Assembly: GCA_963667205.1 (NCBI GenBank)
Contig: OY762959.1
Location: 2,232,001-2,296,000 of the forward strand
Reading direction: 5' to 3'
Length of the DNA: 64,000 bases
Source of the DNA: CF-162 sp963667205
GTDB lineage: Bacteria > Chloroflexota > Dehalococcoidia > SM23-28-2 > RBG-16-64-32
Shown: one piece after another, positions 14,895 to 24,270 of the stretch
How the letters are laid out: each line of letters opens with the position of its first letter
How positions within the stretch are numbered: position 1 is the first letter of the stretch
Translations under genes and position numbers: made by a program
Notes under the pieces: model-generated
Database searches by the model: none
Seen by the model: only the letters and a program-made list of their open reading frames with translations
What the model was told of the DNA's origin: nothing

Positions 14895-15440
14895 TCACAC
14901 CTCACCGACCTGAAGCGGCGTAACGCCTTCATCGAGGTCGACCTGGAAGGGAACGAGGACGCGCGCCGTCATGTTGTAGTAGCCGACGGTGATCGCGAGA
15001 TCGATGATCTGGTGAAGTGACAGGTGCTCTTGCAGCGTGGAGAGGACGGCATCGTCGACCCGGCTGCTTTCCGAGATCTGCAGCGAATATTGGACGATCG
15101 CCTTGTCGATCCCCTCCAGCGCGTCCGCGTCACCGCGGCCGATAGCCAGCATTGTCTCGTTGGAGACGCCGACGGAGCGCGCGCGGTAGACGTGGTGCGA
15201 CCATTCGTACTCGCAGCCGTTCACTTTTCCCACCGCCAGGATCGCGAGCTCCCGGAGACGTCGGTCGAGCTTCGTGCCCGTCCGCAAGAAAGCACCGACA
15301 TGACTCACGACGTACGAACCCTCGGGGTTGTGTGCGAGCATCCGGAACAGGTTCCCCAGCAGCCCGCGGCGGTCGTCTCTCAACTTGACGATCCACTCAG
15401 ACTCTTCGATTGAGGCGTCAGGATACGGGATCTTCGGCAT
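14895..15440 (-). CDS. Carboxymuconolactone decarboxylase (AhpD-like) family protein
   Basis: This 181-residue protein is of the CMD/AhpD-like fold. The core helix R-R-L-R-E-L-A-I-L-A-V-G is followed by G-C-E-Y-E-W-S-H-H. Here only one cysteine of the usual C-x2-C pair is present, so a peroxiredoxin-type disulfide is unlikely and the E-W-S-H-H site may be the functional centre. Its start overlaps the end of the upstream CoA-transferase gene by 23 bp, so the two are translationally coupled. It is the last gene of the leftward operon. It probably acts on an intermediate of the pathway, but the reaction cannot be assigned. Confidence 0.85.
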   Translation of the reverse strand: MPKIPYPDASIEESEWIVKLRDDRRGLLGNLFRMLAHNPEGSYVVSHVGAFLRTGTKLDRRLRELAILAVGKVNGCEYEWSHHVYRARSVGVSNETMLAIGRGDADALEGIDKAIVQYSLQISESSRVDDAVLSTLQEHLSLHQIIDLAITVGYYNMTARVLVPFQVDLDEGVTPLQVGEV

Positions 15441-17796
15441 CGCCTGTCTCCCCTTTCGTCGGCTCGTCAAGGACCGCAGCCCGGTCTTCTTGAGCGGCCT
15501 CGATCTCACCCTCGGTGAACCCAAGTTCTGACAGGATCGTGAACGTCTGCTCACCGAGGCGCGGCACTCCGTGATCGGATGGCGGCGGTCCATAGTCGAG
15601 GAGCCCGGTGAAGCGCTCGTATTCGCCGAAGAGGTTGTCGTCGGTCTTCGCGACGAGACCGCCGTTAACAACCCAATCTTCCCGCAAGAGTGCACCACGG
15701 CTCGGTAGCGCGGTGACGCAGGGCACGCCGACTGCCAGGCAGTCCCTCTCAACAGCGGATGCCGACAGGGACGCGAAAGCCTCCTCGATGGCAGTGCTGA
15801 CTGCTCGTGAGCCCCAGGCCTCCTTGAAGCCGATCTGCGAGACGGCCGGCACGACGTGTTCGCCGAGATCCTTCCACGCGGTCGAGGTGAGGCACGCCAG
15901 GAAGACCCAGCCATCTCGACACTGATACAGCCGGTACAGGGGAGAGAGCCCGAGCCCTTCGCCACCGAGGTCGAGGTCCGCCTGAACACGCTCGTCCAGC
16001 GCCTCGGAGTTCGCGTAGATCGCCGCGCCGAGCGTCGTCGTCTCCAGAACGCAGCCGGCGCCCGTCCTTCGGCTCGCCAGCAAGCCGTAGATGATGGCCG
16101 TCGTTACTTGAATCGCCGCGGATTGATCGCCCACATCGGCAGTGCAGAGGCCCAGGCGCCGTGAGGTCTCCGCCACTTCGTCGTCGTCAAGCCGCACGGT
16201 CTCCTCAGCCGATGGTGGCAGGAAGCCGCCGCTCTGTCGCGCCGCACAGCCGGCCACCGACGACGGGATCACGTCGTAGGAGGCTCGTTTGATCATCGGC
16301 CCGCTGCTGCCGTAAGACGCGGCGTAGACGTAGACGAGATTGGGATTCAGCTTCAACGCTTCTTCGGCGCTGAAGCCCAACGATTCGGCTATTCCGGGGC
16401 GGTAGTTGTGATAGAGGACGTCGACAGACTGAATCAGGCGGCTCAAGGCCTTGCGGCCGAACGGCTTCTTCAGATTCAGCGCGATGCTCTCCTTGCCGAT
16501 GTTGGGATGAGCCGGGCCAAGCCCGCCGCGCATCGCCCGCATCGGATCTCCAGCGGGAGGTTCTATCTTGATCACTCGCGCGCCCAGTTCGGCGAGGAGC
16601 CGCCCGGCGAACGGACCGGCGAGATACCCGCCCAGTTCGAGGACGGTTGCCCCGTCCAGCAGCCTCGGCCCGGGCCTCTTGCTGGGCTTCTTGCGAGCGG
16701 CGGGCGCTCCGTTTGGCGCCGCCGGCGCTACCTTCCACGGGGGAGCGAGCGCTATCTGTCCGTCCTGGTCACGCAGGATCTGCTCGTTGTGCGCGACCTG
16801 CGGGTGCGACTCGATCTGGTCGACCCGGCGGATCAGCTCGTAGCCGAGCGTACCGTCGGCGTCGAAGATGGCCTCCCACTCGGCCAGGGTCTTCTGACGC
16901 ATCGTCTCAATGATTAGCCGCCGCACCTTCAGCTGAGTTTCGGCCGTGACGTTCGGAAGCGTCTCATATCCCTCCTTGAGGTAGATGTCCTCATGTCCGA
17001 GGCAGGACATAAAACGGTAGAAGAGGTGGTCGGCGTTGTTAGCGAACTGGAGCCAAGCGCCATCCTTGGTCGCCGCTACGGTGAACGGAAGGACGGCGAG
17101 GCGGAAACGGCGCGACTTCTCGTCGTGCGTGACCCATTGCGATACGACGTCGGGGAACTGCAACTCGAGCCAGCCGTAGATGTCGTACGTAGCCAGCGCT
17201 CGCGTCAGGCTCGTCTTGACTTCGCGTCCTTCGCCGGTCAGTTCTCTCTGCCACAGCGCGCTCAGAATCCCCTGGACGGCTCCGTGGGCGGCTCCGTACG
17301 AGCCGACAGGGACCGCCGGAAAGACCGGACCGGCACGTTCCACCTGCCCCTCATAGACTGAGCCGCGCCCGGTCCTGGCCGAAACCAGGCCTTCCCACCC
17401 GGGCAGCTCTTCATAGCGCCCCGGGCCAAAGCCCTCGATGGCGCAGTACACAAGGCCGGGGTTGAGCGGTCGCACGTCATCAGGCTCGATCGCCAGCTTT
17501 CGTCGCGTCGACTGTCGTTTGGCGACAACCAGGACGTCCGATTCGGCGATCAGCGAACGGAGCTCCTCCGCGCCCGCCGGATCCGCGATGTCCAGGTCGC
17601 GTACCGTCTTCGCCGAGTTCCAGATCCGGTAGCCGCTGTGAGCGTCGGCCCGGCTTTCGGGACGCTGGATCTTGATTACCTCGGCCCCGTATGAGCTGAG
17701 GAGGAGGCCGGCGCACTCCGCAGCCATGCCCCTGCCGATCTCGATGATGCGAATGCCCGAAAGGGCGCGCTCTGACGTCGGCGCCTCAAGAGTCAC
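15418..17796 (-). CDS. Fused double-domain family III (CaiB/BaiF) CoA-transferase
   Basis: This 792-residue protein has two family III CoA-transferase units in tandem, at about residues 8-365 and 377-770, joined by a Lys/Pro/Ala-rich linker. Both have the opening G-x-x-x-x-E-x-G strand and the G-A-E-V-I-K-I or G-A-R-V-I-K-I-E motif. The catalytic aspartate expected in x-G-D is present in the second half (V-G-D557) but replaced by serine in the first (V-G-S166). One half is therefore probably structural or substrate-binding. Such enzymes move CoA between acyl-CoA and free acids. Its GTG start overlaps the stop of the MFS gene by 4 bp. Confidence 0.9.
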   Translation of the reverse strand: MTLEAPTSERALSGIRIIEIGRGMAAECAGLLLSSYGAEVIKIQRPESRADAHSGYRIWNSAKTVRDLDIADPAGAEELRSLIAESDVLVVAKRQSTRRKLAIEPDDVRPLNPGLVYCAIEGFGPGRYEELPGWEGLVSARTGRGSVYEGQVERAGPVFPAVPVGSYGAAHGAVQGILSALWQRELTGEGREVKTSLTRALATYDIYGWLELQFPDVVSQWVTHDEKSRRFRLAVLPFTVAATKDGAWLQFANNADHLFYRFMSCLGHEDIYLKEGYETLPNVTAETQLKVRRLIIETMRQKTLAEWEAIFDADGTLGYELIRRVDQIESHPQVAHNEQILRDQDGQIALAPPWKVAPAAPNGAPAARKKPSKRPGPRLLDGATVLELGGYLAGPFAGRLLAELGARVIKIEPPAGDPMRAMRGGLGPAHPNIGKESIALNLKKPFGRKALSRLIQSVDVLYHNYRPGIAESLGFSAEEALKLNPNLVYVYAASYGSSGPMIKRASYDVIPSSVAGCAARQSGGFLPPSAEETVRLDDDEVAETSRRLGLCTADVGDQSAAIQVTTAIIYGLLASRRTGAGCVLETTTLGAAIYANSEALDERVQADLDLGGEGLGLSPLYRLYQCRDGWVFLACLTSTAWKDLGEHVVPAVSQIGFKEAWGSRAVSTAIEEAFASLSASAVERDCLAVGVPCVTALPSRGALLREDWVVNGGLVAKTDDNLFGEYERFTGLLDYGPPPSDHGVPRLGEQTFTILSELGFTEGEIEAAQEDRAAVLDEPTKGETGDAEDPVS

Positions 17797-19220
17797 TGCG
17801 CTGCGCCCGAAGGAGATTGCGTGGTGCTGCGGCGGAGGGGATCGCGGATCTGGAGGACGAGGAGGGTGCTCAGCATCGTAGCGAGGGCCAGTCCGGCGAA
17901 CGCGACCTCCATCGCGTCGCCGACGTTACCCGATCGGGAGACGTACGTGAGGACGACCGCGATGCCGATCCCGCCGCCGAGAAAGCGGAACATCCCGCGC
18001 AGACCTGCTAGCGACGCCACCCGATCGGGCGCGATCTCGATCGCGGCGTTGTTGGAGGCCGGGCCGGTAATGCCGTGACCGAACCCCATGATCGCCGAGA
18101 GGATCGCCATGTAGGCGACCGTGGAGATCGCGATCCCCGCGAATCGCGGATCATTGACGCCGAACGACATCGCGACCAATGCGGCCGAGAAGATCAGCAT
18201 GCCGACGACGATGGGCCTTCGATACCCGGTCCTCAGAAGCAGCACGCTTGCCAACAGCGCGCCGGCTACGATCGCCAGCGCGCGACCGCCGAGGACGACT
18301 CCGCTCTCCGTAGCAGAGAGGCCGAACGCCTCCTGGGCGTAGATCGGTATGAACGTGGAGGCACCGAAGCTGGTGGCTCCATAGGAGAAGTTGAGCAGAT
18401 TGATGAATATGAAGCGCGACCCGAAGACGGCCTTCAGATCCACCGCCGGAGCGGCTGTCCTGAGTTCGTGGCGCAGAAAGCTGGCCCCCGCTATGAGAGC
18501 GACCGACAGCGAACCCACCAGTATGACGGTGTTAGCAGAAGAGTCCCGTTGCCCCAGCTCCGTGAGCGCATAGAGGAACGCTGCCAGCGAGACGCCGAGG
18601 AGGGCCACGCCAAGAAAATCGATCGATTGCGGCCGGGTAGTGCGTTCCTGGCGCACAACCGTCAGCAGTAAAAGGAGGACCGCCAGTGCGAGCGGGACGT
18701 TGACGAGGAATATCCAACGCCAGTCCAGGTAGTCGACGAAGAGGCCGCCCATGTTGGGGCCGATCACAGCGCCCATCGCGGGCACCGAGGAGAGAAACCC
18801 GATAGCCTGTGATCGGTTCTCCAGGAAGAGATCGCTCACTATCCCAAAGGCCGAAGGCATCAGGCTGCCGGCGGCGAGACCCTGCGCGGCGCGAGCACCG
18901 ATCAGGATGTAGACGGTCGGGGCCAACGCGCACACGAGCGATGCGAGTGCGAAGAGCCCCAGGCCAGCAGCGAGTACCTCCCGCCGGCCGAAGTCATCGC
19001 TTAGCTTGCCGGCGACTGGCATCGCGATGGCCAGCGCGAGAGTGTAGATCGTGACGACCCAGCCGACCCACCGAAGTGATGATCCGAGGTCGTCTACCAT
19101 CTGCGGCACGGCGACGGCGACGGCGGAAATCTGCATTGCGTACAGGCACAGCACTACGCAGACGGCTGCGAACGCCACCGCTCGTACGGGCGTCGTCTGG
19201 CGTGTGTCAACCAGGGACAT
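17793..19220 (-). CDS. MFS transporter, DHA2-like (14 TM)
   Basis: This 475-residue major facilitator has about 14 hydrophobic segments, the DHA2 (EmrB-like) layout. Motif A is seen as G-K-L-S-D-D-F-G-R-R near residues 71-80 and motif C-like glycines follow in TM5. These are usually proton-driven exporters of hydrophobic or acidic compounds. Lying between an importer and CoA-transferase genes, it may move the pathway substrate or protect from a toxic intermediate. The start codon lies in the 3' arm of a 12-bp stem-loop (19218-19257), suggesting regulated or reduced translation relative to livG. Confidence 0.88.
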   Translation of the reverse strand: MSLVDTRQTTPVRAVAFAAVCVVLCLYAMQISAVAVAVPQMVDDLGSSLRWVGWVVTIYTLALAIAMPVAGKLSDDFGRREVLAAGLGLFALASLVCALAPTVYILIGARAAQGLAAGSLMPSAFGIVSDLFLENRSQAIGFLSSVPAMGAVIGPNMGGLFVDYLDWRWIFLVNVPLALAVLLLLLTVVRQERTTRPQSIDFLGVALLGVSLAAFLYALTELGQRDSSANTVILVGSLSVALIAGASFLRHELRTAAPAVDLKAVFGSRFIFINLLNFSYGATSFGASTFIPIYAQEAFGLSATESGVVLGGRALAIVAGALLASVLLLRTGYRRPIVVGMLIFSAALVAMSFGVNDPRFAGIAISTVAYMAILSAIMGFGHGITGPASNNAAIEIAPDRVASLAGLRGMFRFLGGGIGIAVVLTYVSRSGNVGDAMEVAFAGLALATMLSTLLVLQIRDPLRRSTTQSPSGAAQ

Positions 19221-19257
19221 TGTTGGGCCATCCGGCGCACGGGCAGGGCCAACAATG
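19218..19257 (-). promoter_or_regulatory. Stem-loop sequestering the MFS start codon
   Basis: On the transcript, CAUUGUUGGCCC and GGCCCAACAAUG pair 11 of 12 positions around a 16-nt loop. The second arm ends with the AUG of the MFS gene. There is no U run, so this looks like a translational or processing element separating livG from the downstream genes rather than a terminator. Confidence 0.5.
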
Positions 19258-19280
19258 TCGACTCCCCGAAAGCGCGGAGT

Positions 19281-20105
19281 TCAAGGAGTTTCGCTTGCTG
19301 TGTCAGCCACGGCCGTCGATTTCTGATCCACCTTTGAGATCGAGCCCATGTAAGCGTCCCGCACGGACGGTATCTCCCGCACATCGCTGAGTGCGCCACG
19401 AGCCATGACCTTGCCTTCCACCATCACGATGACGGTGTCGCACGTCTCATCGACGAAGGCCAGATTGTGCTCAACGATGAGAAACGTGAGGCCCTCCGAG
19501 CGCAGGTCGTGGATAAAGCCTGTCATCGCCTCCTGAAGTTTCGGATTGACGCCGCCGGCGGGTTCGTCCAGAAGGACGAGCGACGGCCGCGACATCAGGA
19601 CGTGCGCGAAATCCAGCAGCTTCTTTTGCCCGCCGCTCAAGGTGGCAGCCTTGTCGTTCCTAAGGTGGTAGAGCCCGAACTTGTCGAGCAGATCGAGGGC
19701 TCGTTCTCGCGCGTGGTGCTCGTCGGGATTCTTGCCGAATGGATAGAGCGCCCGCCACCAGGATTCCCGTTTCTGGTTCGGGATCGACACGATCATATTC
19801 TCGAAGACGCTCAGCGCGGAGAAAGGCCGCGGAATCTGGAAGCCCCGGCCGATCCCCTGCCGCGCGGTCTTGTCCGGCGGATACCCCGTGATATCCTTGC
19901 CGCGGAATTTCACCCGGCCGTGATCAAGCTTGTGGAATCCGGTGACGAGGTTGAAGACGGTCGATTTACCGGCCCCGTTCGGACCGACGAGTCCGACGAC
20001 GCTCTGTTCCTCTATCGAGAACGTGCATCCGTCGACGGCACGCACCCCTTCGAAGGATTTGCTGATGCCTTCGACGCTGAAGAAGTCGTTCGCAGCCTCG
20101 GTCAT
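19281..20105 (-). CDS. livG: Branched-chain-type ABC transporter ATP-binding protein (LivG-like)
   Basis: This 274-residue ATPase of a HAAT-family importer has Walker A G-P-N-G-A-G-K-S-T near residues 37-45, the signature L-S-G-G-Q-K-K near 156-162 and Walker B L-V-L-L-D-E-P-A-G-G. The extended insert between Walker A and signature is typical of LivG as opposed to LivF. Its ATG overlaps the stop of the permease gene upstream (ATGA), so production is coupled. It works with livM, livH, livF and the binding protein at 22024-23271. The neighbouring catabolic genes suggest an aromatic or branched carboxylic acid rather than an amino acid, but this is inference. Confidence 0.93.
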   Translation of the reverse strand: MTEAANDFFSVEGISKSFEGVRAVDGCTFSIEEQSVVGLVGPNGAGKSTVFNLVTGFHKLDHGRVKFRGKDITGYPPDKTARQGIGRGFQIPRPFSALSVFENMIVSIPNQKRESWWRALYPFGKNPDEHHARERALDLLDKFGLYHLRNDKAATLSGGQKKLLDFAHVLMSRPSLVLLDEPAGGVNPKLQEAMTGFIHDLRSEGLTFLIVEHNLAFVDETCDTVIVMVEGKVMARGALSDVREIPSVRDAYMGSISKVDQKSTAVADTASETP

Positions 20106-21058
20106 TTGACCGTGACCGATCTTTGCTCAGGAAGTACTCCCTGGGGCCGGAATCTAAGGACGAGGATGAGGGCGGCCGCGAGAGCCATTCGCCGGAGATA
20201 CGGCATGATCTCTCGGATGTCGTCGGTGGTAGGCAAGAAGCGGCTGCCCTGCTCGAGAAGACCGAGGGTGATGATTATTCCGAATAGCACGCCCCAGTTG
20301 TTGCCACTGCCACCGAGGATCACGGCGATCATCACCATGAAGCTGACCGCCGGCAGCATGTTGTCTGGCGTAACCGTGCCCAGCCAGATTACGTAGATGC
20401 CGCCCGCGATGCCGGTGAAGAACCCGCCGATCGCGAACGTCTGGACCTGGAACTTGAGCACGTTGTGACCGAGCATCGCCGCGGCGTCCGAGTCCTCCCG
20501 GATTGCGCGTACCACCCTTCCGAACGGAGCCCGCCGCCAGATCTCGAGGAGGGCGAAGGCGGTTATGAAGACCGCCGACGCGATCAGGAAGATCAGCAGG
20601 TCGTAGAAGTCTTGGCCGCCGTTGTCGAACGCCCAATGGCGGAACCCCGAGCCAACACCGTGAACGCCCGGAAAGCCGTTCGCGATATCGAGTCGCACTG
20701 CGAGGACCGTTCGTAGGATCTCGGCACCGGCGAACGTGACCAGGCCGAGTCGCAGCGCGCTCACGCCGGCCTTCAGGGCCGGCGTCGCGATGGCGGCCGC
20801 CACGATGGATGCGACGAAGCCGCCGCAGATAATCGCGAGCCAGAGCGGGAGACTGGCTCCATATGCATAGAAGTCGCGCTCGCCAGGCGCGCCTACGGTC
20901 AGCAGCGTCGTCGTGTACATTCCAGCGCCGAAGCCGGCGACGTTGCCGATGTTCAGCATGCCGCCGTAACCCCACTGTGCGTTGACTCCGAGGCCGACGA
21001 TGCCGAAGATCGCCGATATCGTGGCGACGGTCAGGGCGAACGCGAGGAACCCTTCCAC
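20102..21058 (-). CDS. livM: Branched-chain-type ABC transporter permease (LivM-like)
   Basis: This is a 318-residue membrane protein with about eight or nine hydrophobic segments and the LivM signatures G-Y-G-G-M-L-N-I-G-N-V and the R-A-I-R-E-D-S-D-A-A coupling segment. The GTG start at 21058 overlaps the TAG of livH (TAGTG), which fits coupled translation. An open frame extends about 100 codons further upstream, but its composition is that of a shadow of livH. It is the second permease subunit of the importer. Confidence 0.92.
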   Translation of the reverse strand: MEGFLAFALTVATISAIFGIVGLGVNAQWGYGGMLNIGNVAGFGAGMYTTTLLTVGAPGERDFYAYGASLPLWLAIICGGFVASIVAAAIATPALKAGVSALRLGLVTFAGAEILRTVLAVRLDIANGFPGVHGVGSGFRHWAFDNGGQDFYDLLIFLIASAVFITAFALLEIWRRAPFGRVVRAIREDSDAAAMLGHNVLKFQVQTFAIGGFFTGIAGGIYVIWLGTVTPDNMLPAVSFMVMIAVILGGSGNNWGVLFGIIITLGLLEQGSRFLPTTDDIREIMPYLRRMALAAALILVLRFRPQGVLPEQRSVTVK

Positions 21059-21933
21059 TAGAGGAACCCCTTCTGGCCGAGAATTCCCTGGGGCCTGATC
21101 AGCAGAGCGATTACCAGGGCCGCGAACGCGACCGCTAGCTTGAGGCCCGGGTTGATGAACATGACGGAAAGTTCCATCGACATTCCGACGACGAACGCTC
21201 CAGCAAGCGCTCCCCACGGATTCCCGACTCCACCGACCACGACCGACGCCCCGATCAAGAGGATGATTCGAGTCCCCATCTGAGGCTCGAGGAAGCCGGT
21301 CATCGCGAAGAACGTCCCGCCCAGGCCGGCGAGCGCTCCCGCGAGTAGCCAAGTGTAGAACGATACCTTCTCTGGATTGATACCGGTGACCGCGGCGAGA
21401 CCCGGGTCATCGGCCGTTGCCCGCATCGCTTTTCCTACTCCTGTTCTTTGCAGCATCAGGTACAAGAGCATTGAGATGATGATCACAGCTGCAACGATCA
21501 TCATGTCTGTGCCCGTTATCACTACGTCGCCGATCTTGTGTGAGTCGGACAGGAAGTCGGGCACGTCAAGACGCCTGACTCTCGAGCCCCACTGAGCAAA
21601 GAAGAGGTTCGAAAGAAAGAACGAGACGCCGAGGCTGGCGATCAGGAGAACCCAGGCGTTGGAGTTTCGCATGGGTCTGAATACGGTCCAGTTGAGGCCG
21701 ACGCTGGCTACGGCGACGACAACGCATGTTACAGGAATCGCCAGGAAGAGCGGAAACGCCCAGGTGACGCTGAACGTGTACGTCGAGAACGCACCTAGAG
21801 TGACAAGCTCGCCGTAAGAGATGTTGAAGAAACGCGAGATGCCAGCCTGAAGCGTAAGGCCGATCCCCATGACGGCGATCACCGACGCCGAGATGAGCCC
21901 AAAGACTATGTATGCGACTTCAAACTCTGGCAT
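21058..21933 (-). CDS. livH: Branched-chain-type ABC transporter permease (LivH-like)
   Basis: This 291-residue permease has about eight hydrophobic segments. Typical LivH features are G-I-G-L-T-L-Q-A-G near residue 24, and M-R-A-T-A-D-D-P-G-L-A-A-V-T-G-I, the cytoplasmic loop that contacts the ATPases, followed by a G-G-V-G-N-P-W-G-A motif. AAGGA precedes the ATG. It follows the substrate-binding protein gene by 90 bp and overlaps livM. Confidence 0.93.
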   Translation of the reverse strand: MPEFEVAYIVFGLISASVIAVMGIGLTLQAGISRFFNISYGELVTLGAFSTYTFSVTWAFPLFLAIPVTCVVVAVASVGLNWTVFRPMRNSNAWVLLIASLGVSFFLSNLFFAQWGSRVRRLDVPDFLSDSHKIGDVVITGTDMMIVAAVIIISMLLYLMLQRTGVGKAMRATADDPGLAAVTGINPEKVSFYTWLLAGALAGLGGTFFAMTGFLEPQMGTRIILLIGASVVVGGVGNPWGALAGAFVVGMSMELSVMFINPGLKLAVAFAALVIALLIRPQGILGQKGFL

Positions 21934-22023
21934 CGATGGATTCCTTCAGATCGGCCGCTATCTGGTCGCCCGCCACGGGCGCCATGCGTTCGGCGCCACG
22001 CGGCGGGCGACCAAGACCCAAGA

Positions 22024-23271
22024 TCAGTTCTGGGCCTGGAATTGTGCGAGGTCGTCTTCGCTCAGTTCCCGGATGATTGCCCAGTCAGCACCGTCCCACT
22101 CGACGATGTTGAATGAGCCTGTTACGTTACCTGTTTCGTCGAAGTTCATTCCGTTGGCAGCGCCTTCGAAGTCGATTGCGGTTCCGTCGCGAATCAACTC
22201 AACACAGGTGGCGAACGTCAGGCAGACCTCCCCACCAGGTCCGGCTACGTCAGGGATCGCCGCCACGACGGCAGCCTTATCGGTAGAGCCGGCCGCTTCG
22301 ATCGCGAGCGCGATCACGATCAGGGCATCGCGTGCGAAGGGATCAAACGTTCCGCTCTCCTCGCTCGGAAGAAGGCGGGCGAAGTCTGCGTCGTAGATGT
22401 CCTTGCCCTGGCCGACGCGCGAGGGCCGCTGAGTGATTGACTTCATCTCGTCGAACGTGTCACCCACCGCCTCAAGGAAGAGGTCGTTGTCAGCGCCGCC
22501 GGCGAAGAAGAATGTGATGTCCGGGAGCACTCCCTGCGCCTCGACGGCCGGGAAGAATCCGGCTGCCGTGTCCGGGTCCATCTGCGAGAAGATGATTGGC
22601 GGACTCTCGTTCGCGACCTGTAGCGCCTCGGATGAATATGACGGCTGGTCGACGGCGAGGTCGATGTCGAGGGTGGTAGTGCCGCCGGCGTCCTCCCAAG
22701 CCTTCTTCACCAGCGCCTTGACACCCTGGGCCGACTCACCGAGGTCGAAGACGAACCCAGCCTCTGTGAATCCCATGTCCTGGGCAGTCTTGACCAGCAC
22801 AGCGCCCACGAGTGTGTCTGACGGGAAGTTCCGGAACGATGTGGTGCCCAGCGTCGTGTCAAGGTCGCCGCTGCCGGCGACTGCGATGACGTGCGGCATT
22901 CCCGCCTGCTGAATCCGCTCCAGGACGGAGAAGATCGTTCGTGATGTCGGCCCCATCATCGCTGTTACGTCGTCAACGTTGATGAGCTTGCTGGCACCCT
23001 CGATTGCACCCTCTGAGAGGCTTCGAGTGTCCTCACGAATGTCATTAATCTGCCGGCCGAGAGGGCCTCCCGCGCCGTTGATGTCGTCGAGGGCAACCGT
23101 AACGCCGTTGCCGACGCCGGCTCCCGCGTGCGAGATATCTCCCGTGAACGGGTAGAGAATCCCGACCTGAATGTCGCCGCCACCACCGCCGCCGCCGTCG
23201 TCGTCGCCGCAGGCTGCGGCCAGAGCCAGCACGAGCAACGCCACGCCCGCTACAAGCAAAGTCTTGACCAT
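22024..23271 (-). CDS. Liv-type ABC transporter substrate-binding lipoprotein
   Basis: This 415-residue extracellular binding protein has a type II signal peptide that ends L-A-A-A-C, followed by an Asp/Gly-rich tether (G-D-D-D-G and a seven-glycine run). The type I periplasmic-binding fold follows, starting I-Q-V-G-I-L-Y-P-F-T-G. It is the receptor of the LivFGHM-like importer. AAGGAGGGG before ATG 23271 sets the start; an ATG at 23313 would add a basic stretch ahead of the signal peptide. Ligand identity is unknown. The poly-Gly tether is a recurring feature of actinobacterial and chloroflexal lipoproteins. Confidence 0.93.
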   Translation of the reverse strand: MVKTLLVAGVALLVLALAAACGDDDGGGGGGGDIQVGILYPFTGDISHAGAGVGNGVTVALDDINGAGGPLGRQINDIREDTRSLSEGAIEGASKLINVDDVTAMMGPTSRTIFSVLERIQQAGMPHVIAVAGSGDLDTTLGTTSFRNFPSDTLVGAVLVKTAQDMGFTEAGFVFDLGESAQGVKALVKKAWEDAGGTTTLDIDLAVDQPSYSSEALQVANESPPIIFSQMDPDTAAGFFPAVEAQGVLPDITFFFAGGADNDLFLEAVGDTFDEMKSITQRPSRVGQGKDIYDADFARLLPSEESGTFDPFARDALIVIALAIEAAGSTDKAAVVAAIPDVAGPGGEVCLTFATCVELIRDGTAIDFEGAANGMNFDETGNVTGSFNIVEWDGADWAIIRELSEDDLAQFQAQN

Positions 23272-23332
23272 GAGTTTCCCCTCCTTCTTAGATCTCCGTG
23301 CGTCAGATCTCATCGTTTGATTGTCTCCCTTC

Positions 23333-24121
23333 CTACTCGCCGCCCAGGAACAGGCGGTATAGTTCTGGGTCGCCGGCTATCTCTGACGATATACCTGTGC
23401 GTCGGATCGTTCCAGCGACCAGGATATACGCGCGGTCGGATACAGACAGAGCCAGGTCAACCCGCTGCTCGACCACGAGAATGGGGATGCCTTGAGCTCG
23501 AATGTCGCGCATCTTGTCGAGCACGACATCTGATACTTGAGGTGAGAGGTTTGCCGTGGGTTCGTCCAGGACCAGCACCGAGGGCTCCGTGACGAGAACT
23601 TTGGCCATCGCCAGCATCTGGCGCTGTCCGCCGGACAGCGTGCCGGCCTGCTGGGCCAGCCGAGTGGACAACTCCGGGAAAGTACCGTCGAGCACAGCGC
23701 TCAACTCGCTAAGCCTGGGCCTCCGTCCGCGCGCGATGAGGCCGATCTCGAGGTTCTCTTTGATCGTGAGCGACGAGAAGACGTTATTGTTTTGGGGCAC
23801 GTAGCCGATGCCGCGGATTGATGCAGTGTGCGGTTGCAACTTGCTGATGTCGTCGCCGTCGAGCCTAACAGTCCCGCTGTACAGAGGGAGGACGCGCACC
23901 ATCGCCTTCAGCAGCGTCGACTTGCCGGATCCGTTGGGGCCGAGGATGGCGACGATTTCGTTCGGATTCAGCTGGATCGAAATGCCATCGACGATTGGCG
24001 ATCCACCGTAGCCGGTCACGACATCTTCGGCCGAGAAGGCGGAAGCGTCGCCTTTCGCCGGGAGCGCGTTACGGCCTCTAACGGACGAGACTTTGTCTCT
24101 GATCGCCGTCCAAACGCTCAT
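23333..24121 (-). CDS. livF: Branched-chain-type ABC transporter ATP-binding protein (LivF-like)
   Basis: This ATPase of about 262 residues has Walker A G-P-N-G-S-G-K-S-T, the signature L-S-G-G-Q-R-Q-M-L-A-M and Walker B V-L-V-L-D-E-P-T-A-N-L. The lack of the LivG insert marks it as LivF. The start at 24121 (M-S-V-W) is preferred to ATG 24208, because the longer form would run through repeated TTGCGCA sites that look regulatory. It is the first gene of the leftward operon (livF, binding protein, livH, livM, livG, MFS, CoA-transferase, CMD). Confidence 0.9.
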   Translation of the reverse strand: MSVWTAIRDKVSSVRGRNALPAKGDASAFSAEDVVTGYGGSPIVDGISIQLNPNEIVAILGPNGSGKSTLLKAMVRVLPLYSGTVRLDGDDISKLQPHTASIRGIGYVPQNNNVFSSLTIKENLEIGLIARGRRPRLSELSAVLDGTFPELSTRLAQQAGTLSGGQRQMLAMAKVLVTEPSVLVLDEPTANLSPQVSDVVLDKMRDIRAQGIPILVVEQRVDLALSVSDRAYILVAGTIRRTGISSEIAGDPELYRLFLGGE

Positions 24122-24131
24122 CGCGGTATGT

Positions 24132-24270
24132 TTGCGCACATAGCTTGCGCAAAAACCTAGCACTACGCGGGTGCCGTTGTCAATCTCGGCCGCGGGCAAT
24201 CTTGACAAGCAAGAGCGGTAGATGTAAACCTGTCAGCCAACTGCAGATTTAGTGCAATCGAGTTGCGCAA
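24132..24270. promoter_or_regulatory. Divergent control region with TTGCGCA(A) repeats
   Basis: The region between livF and the IclR gene holds TTGCGCA at 24132-24138 and TTGCGCAA at 24145-24152 and 24263-24270. The first two are 13 bp apart and the third lies just before the regulator's Shine-Dalgarno. A TTGACA at 24202-24207 may be the -35 of the rightward promoter. The palindromic hexamer at both promoters makes it a candidate IclR operator. Confidence 0.5.

Noticed and set aside
20102..21352. 416-codon form of the LivM permease
   Set aside because: The first 98 codons overlap livH in another frame and have non-membrane, Arg/Gly-rich composition; GTG 21058 overlaps the livH stop as expected.
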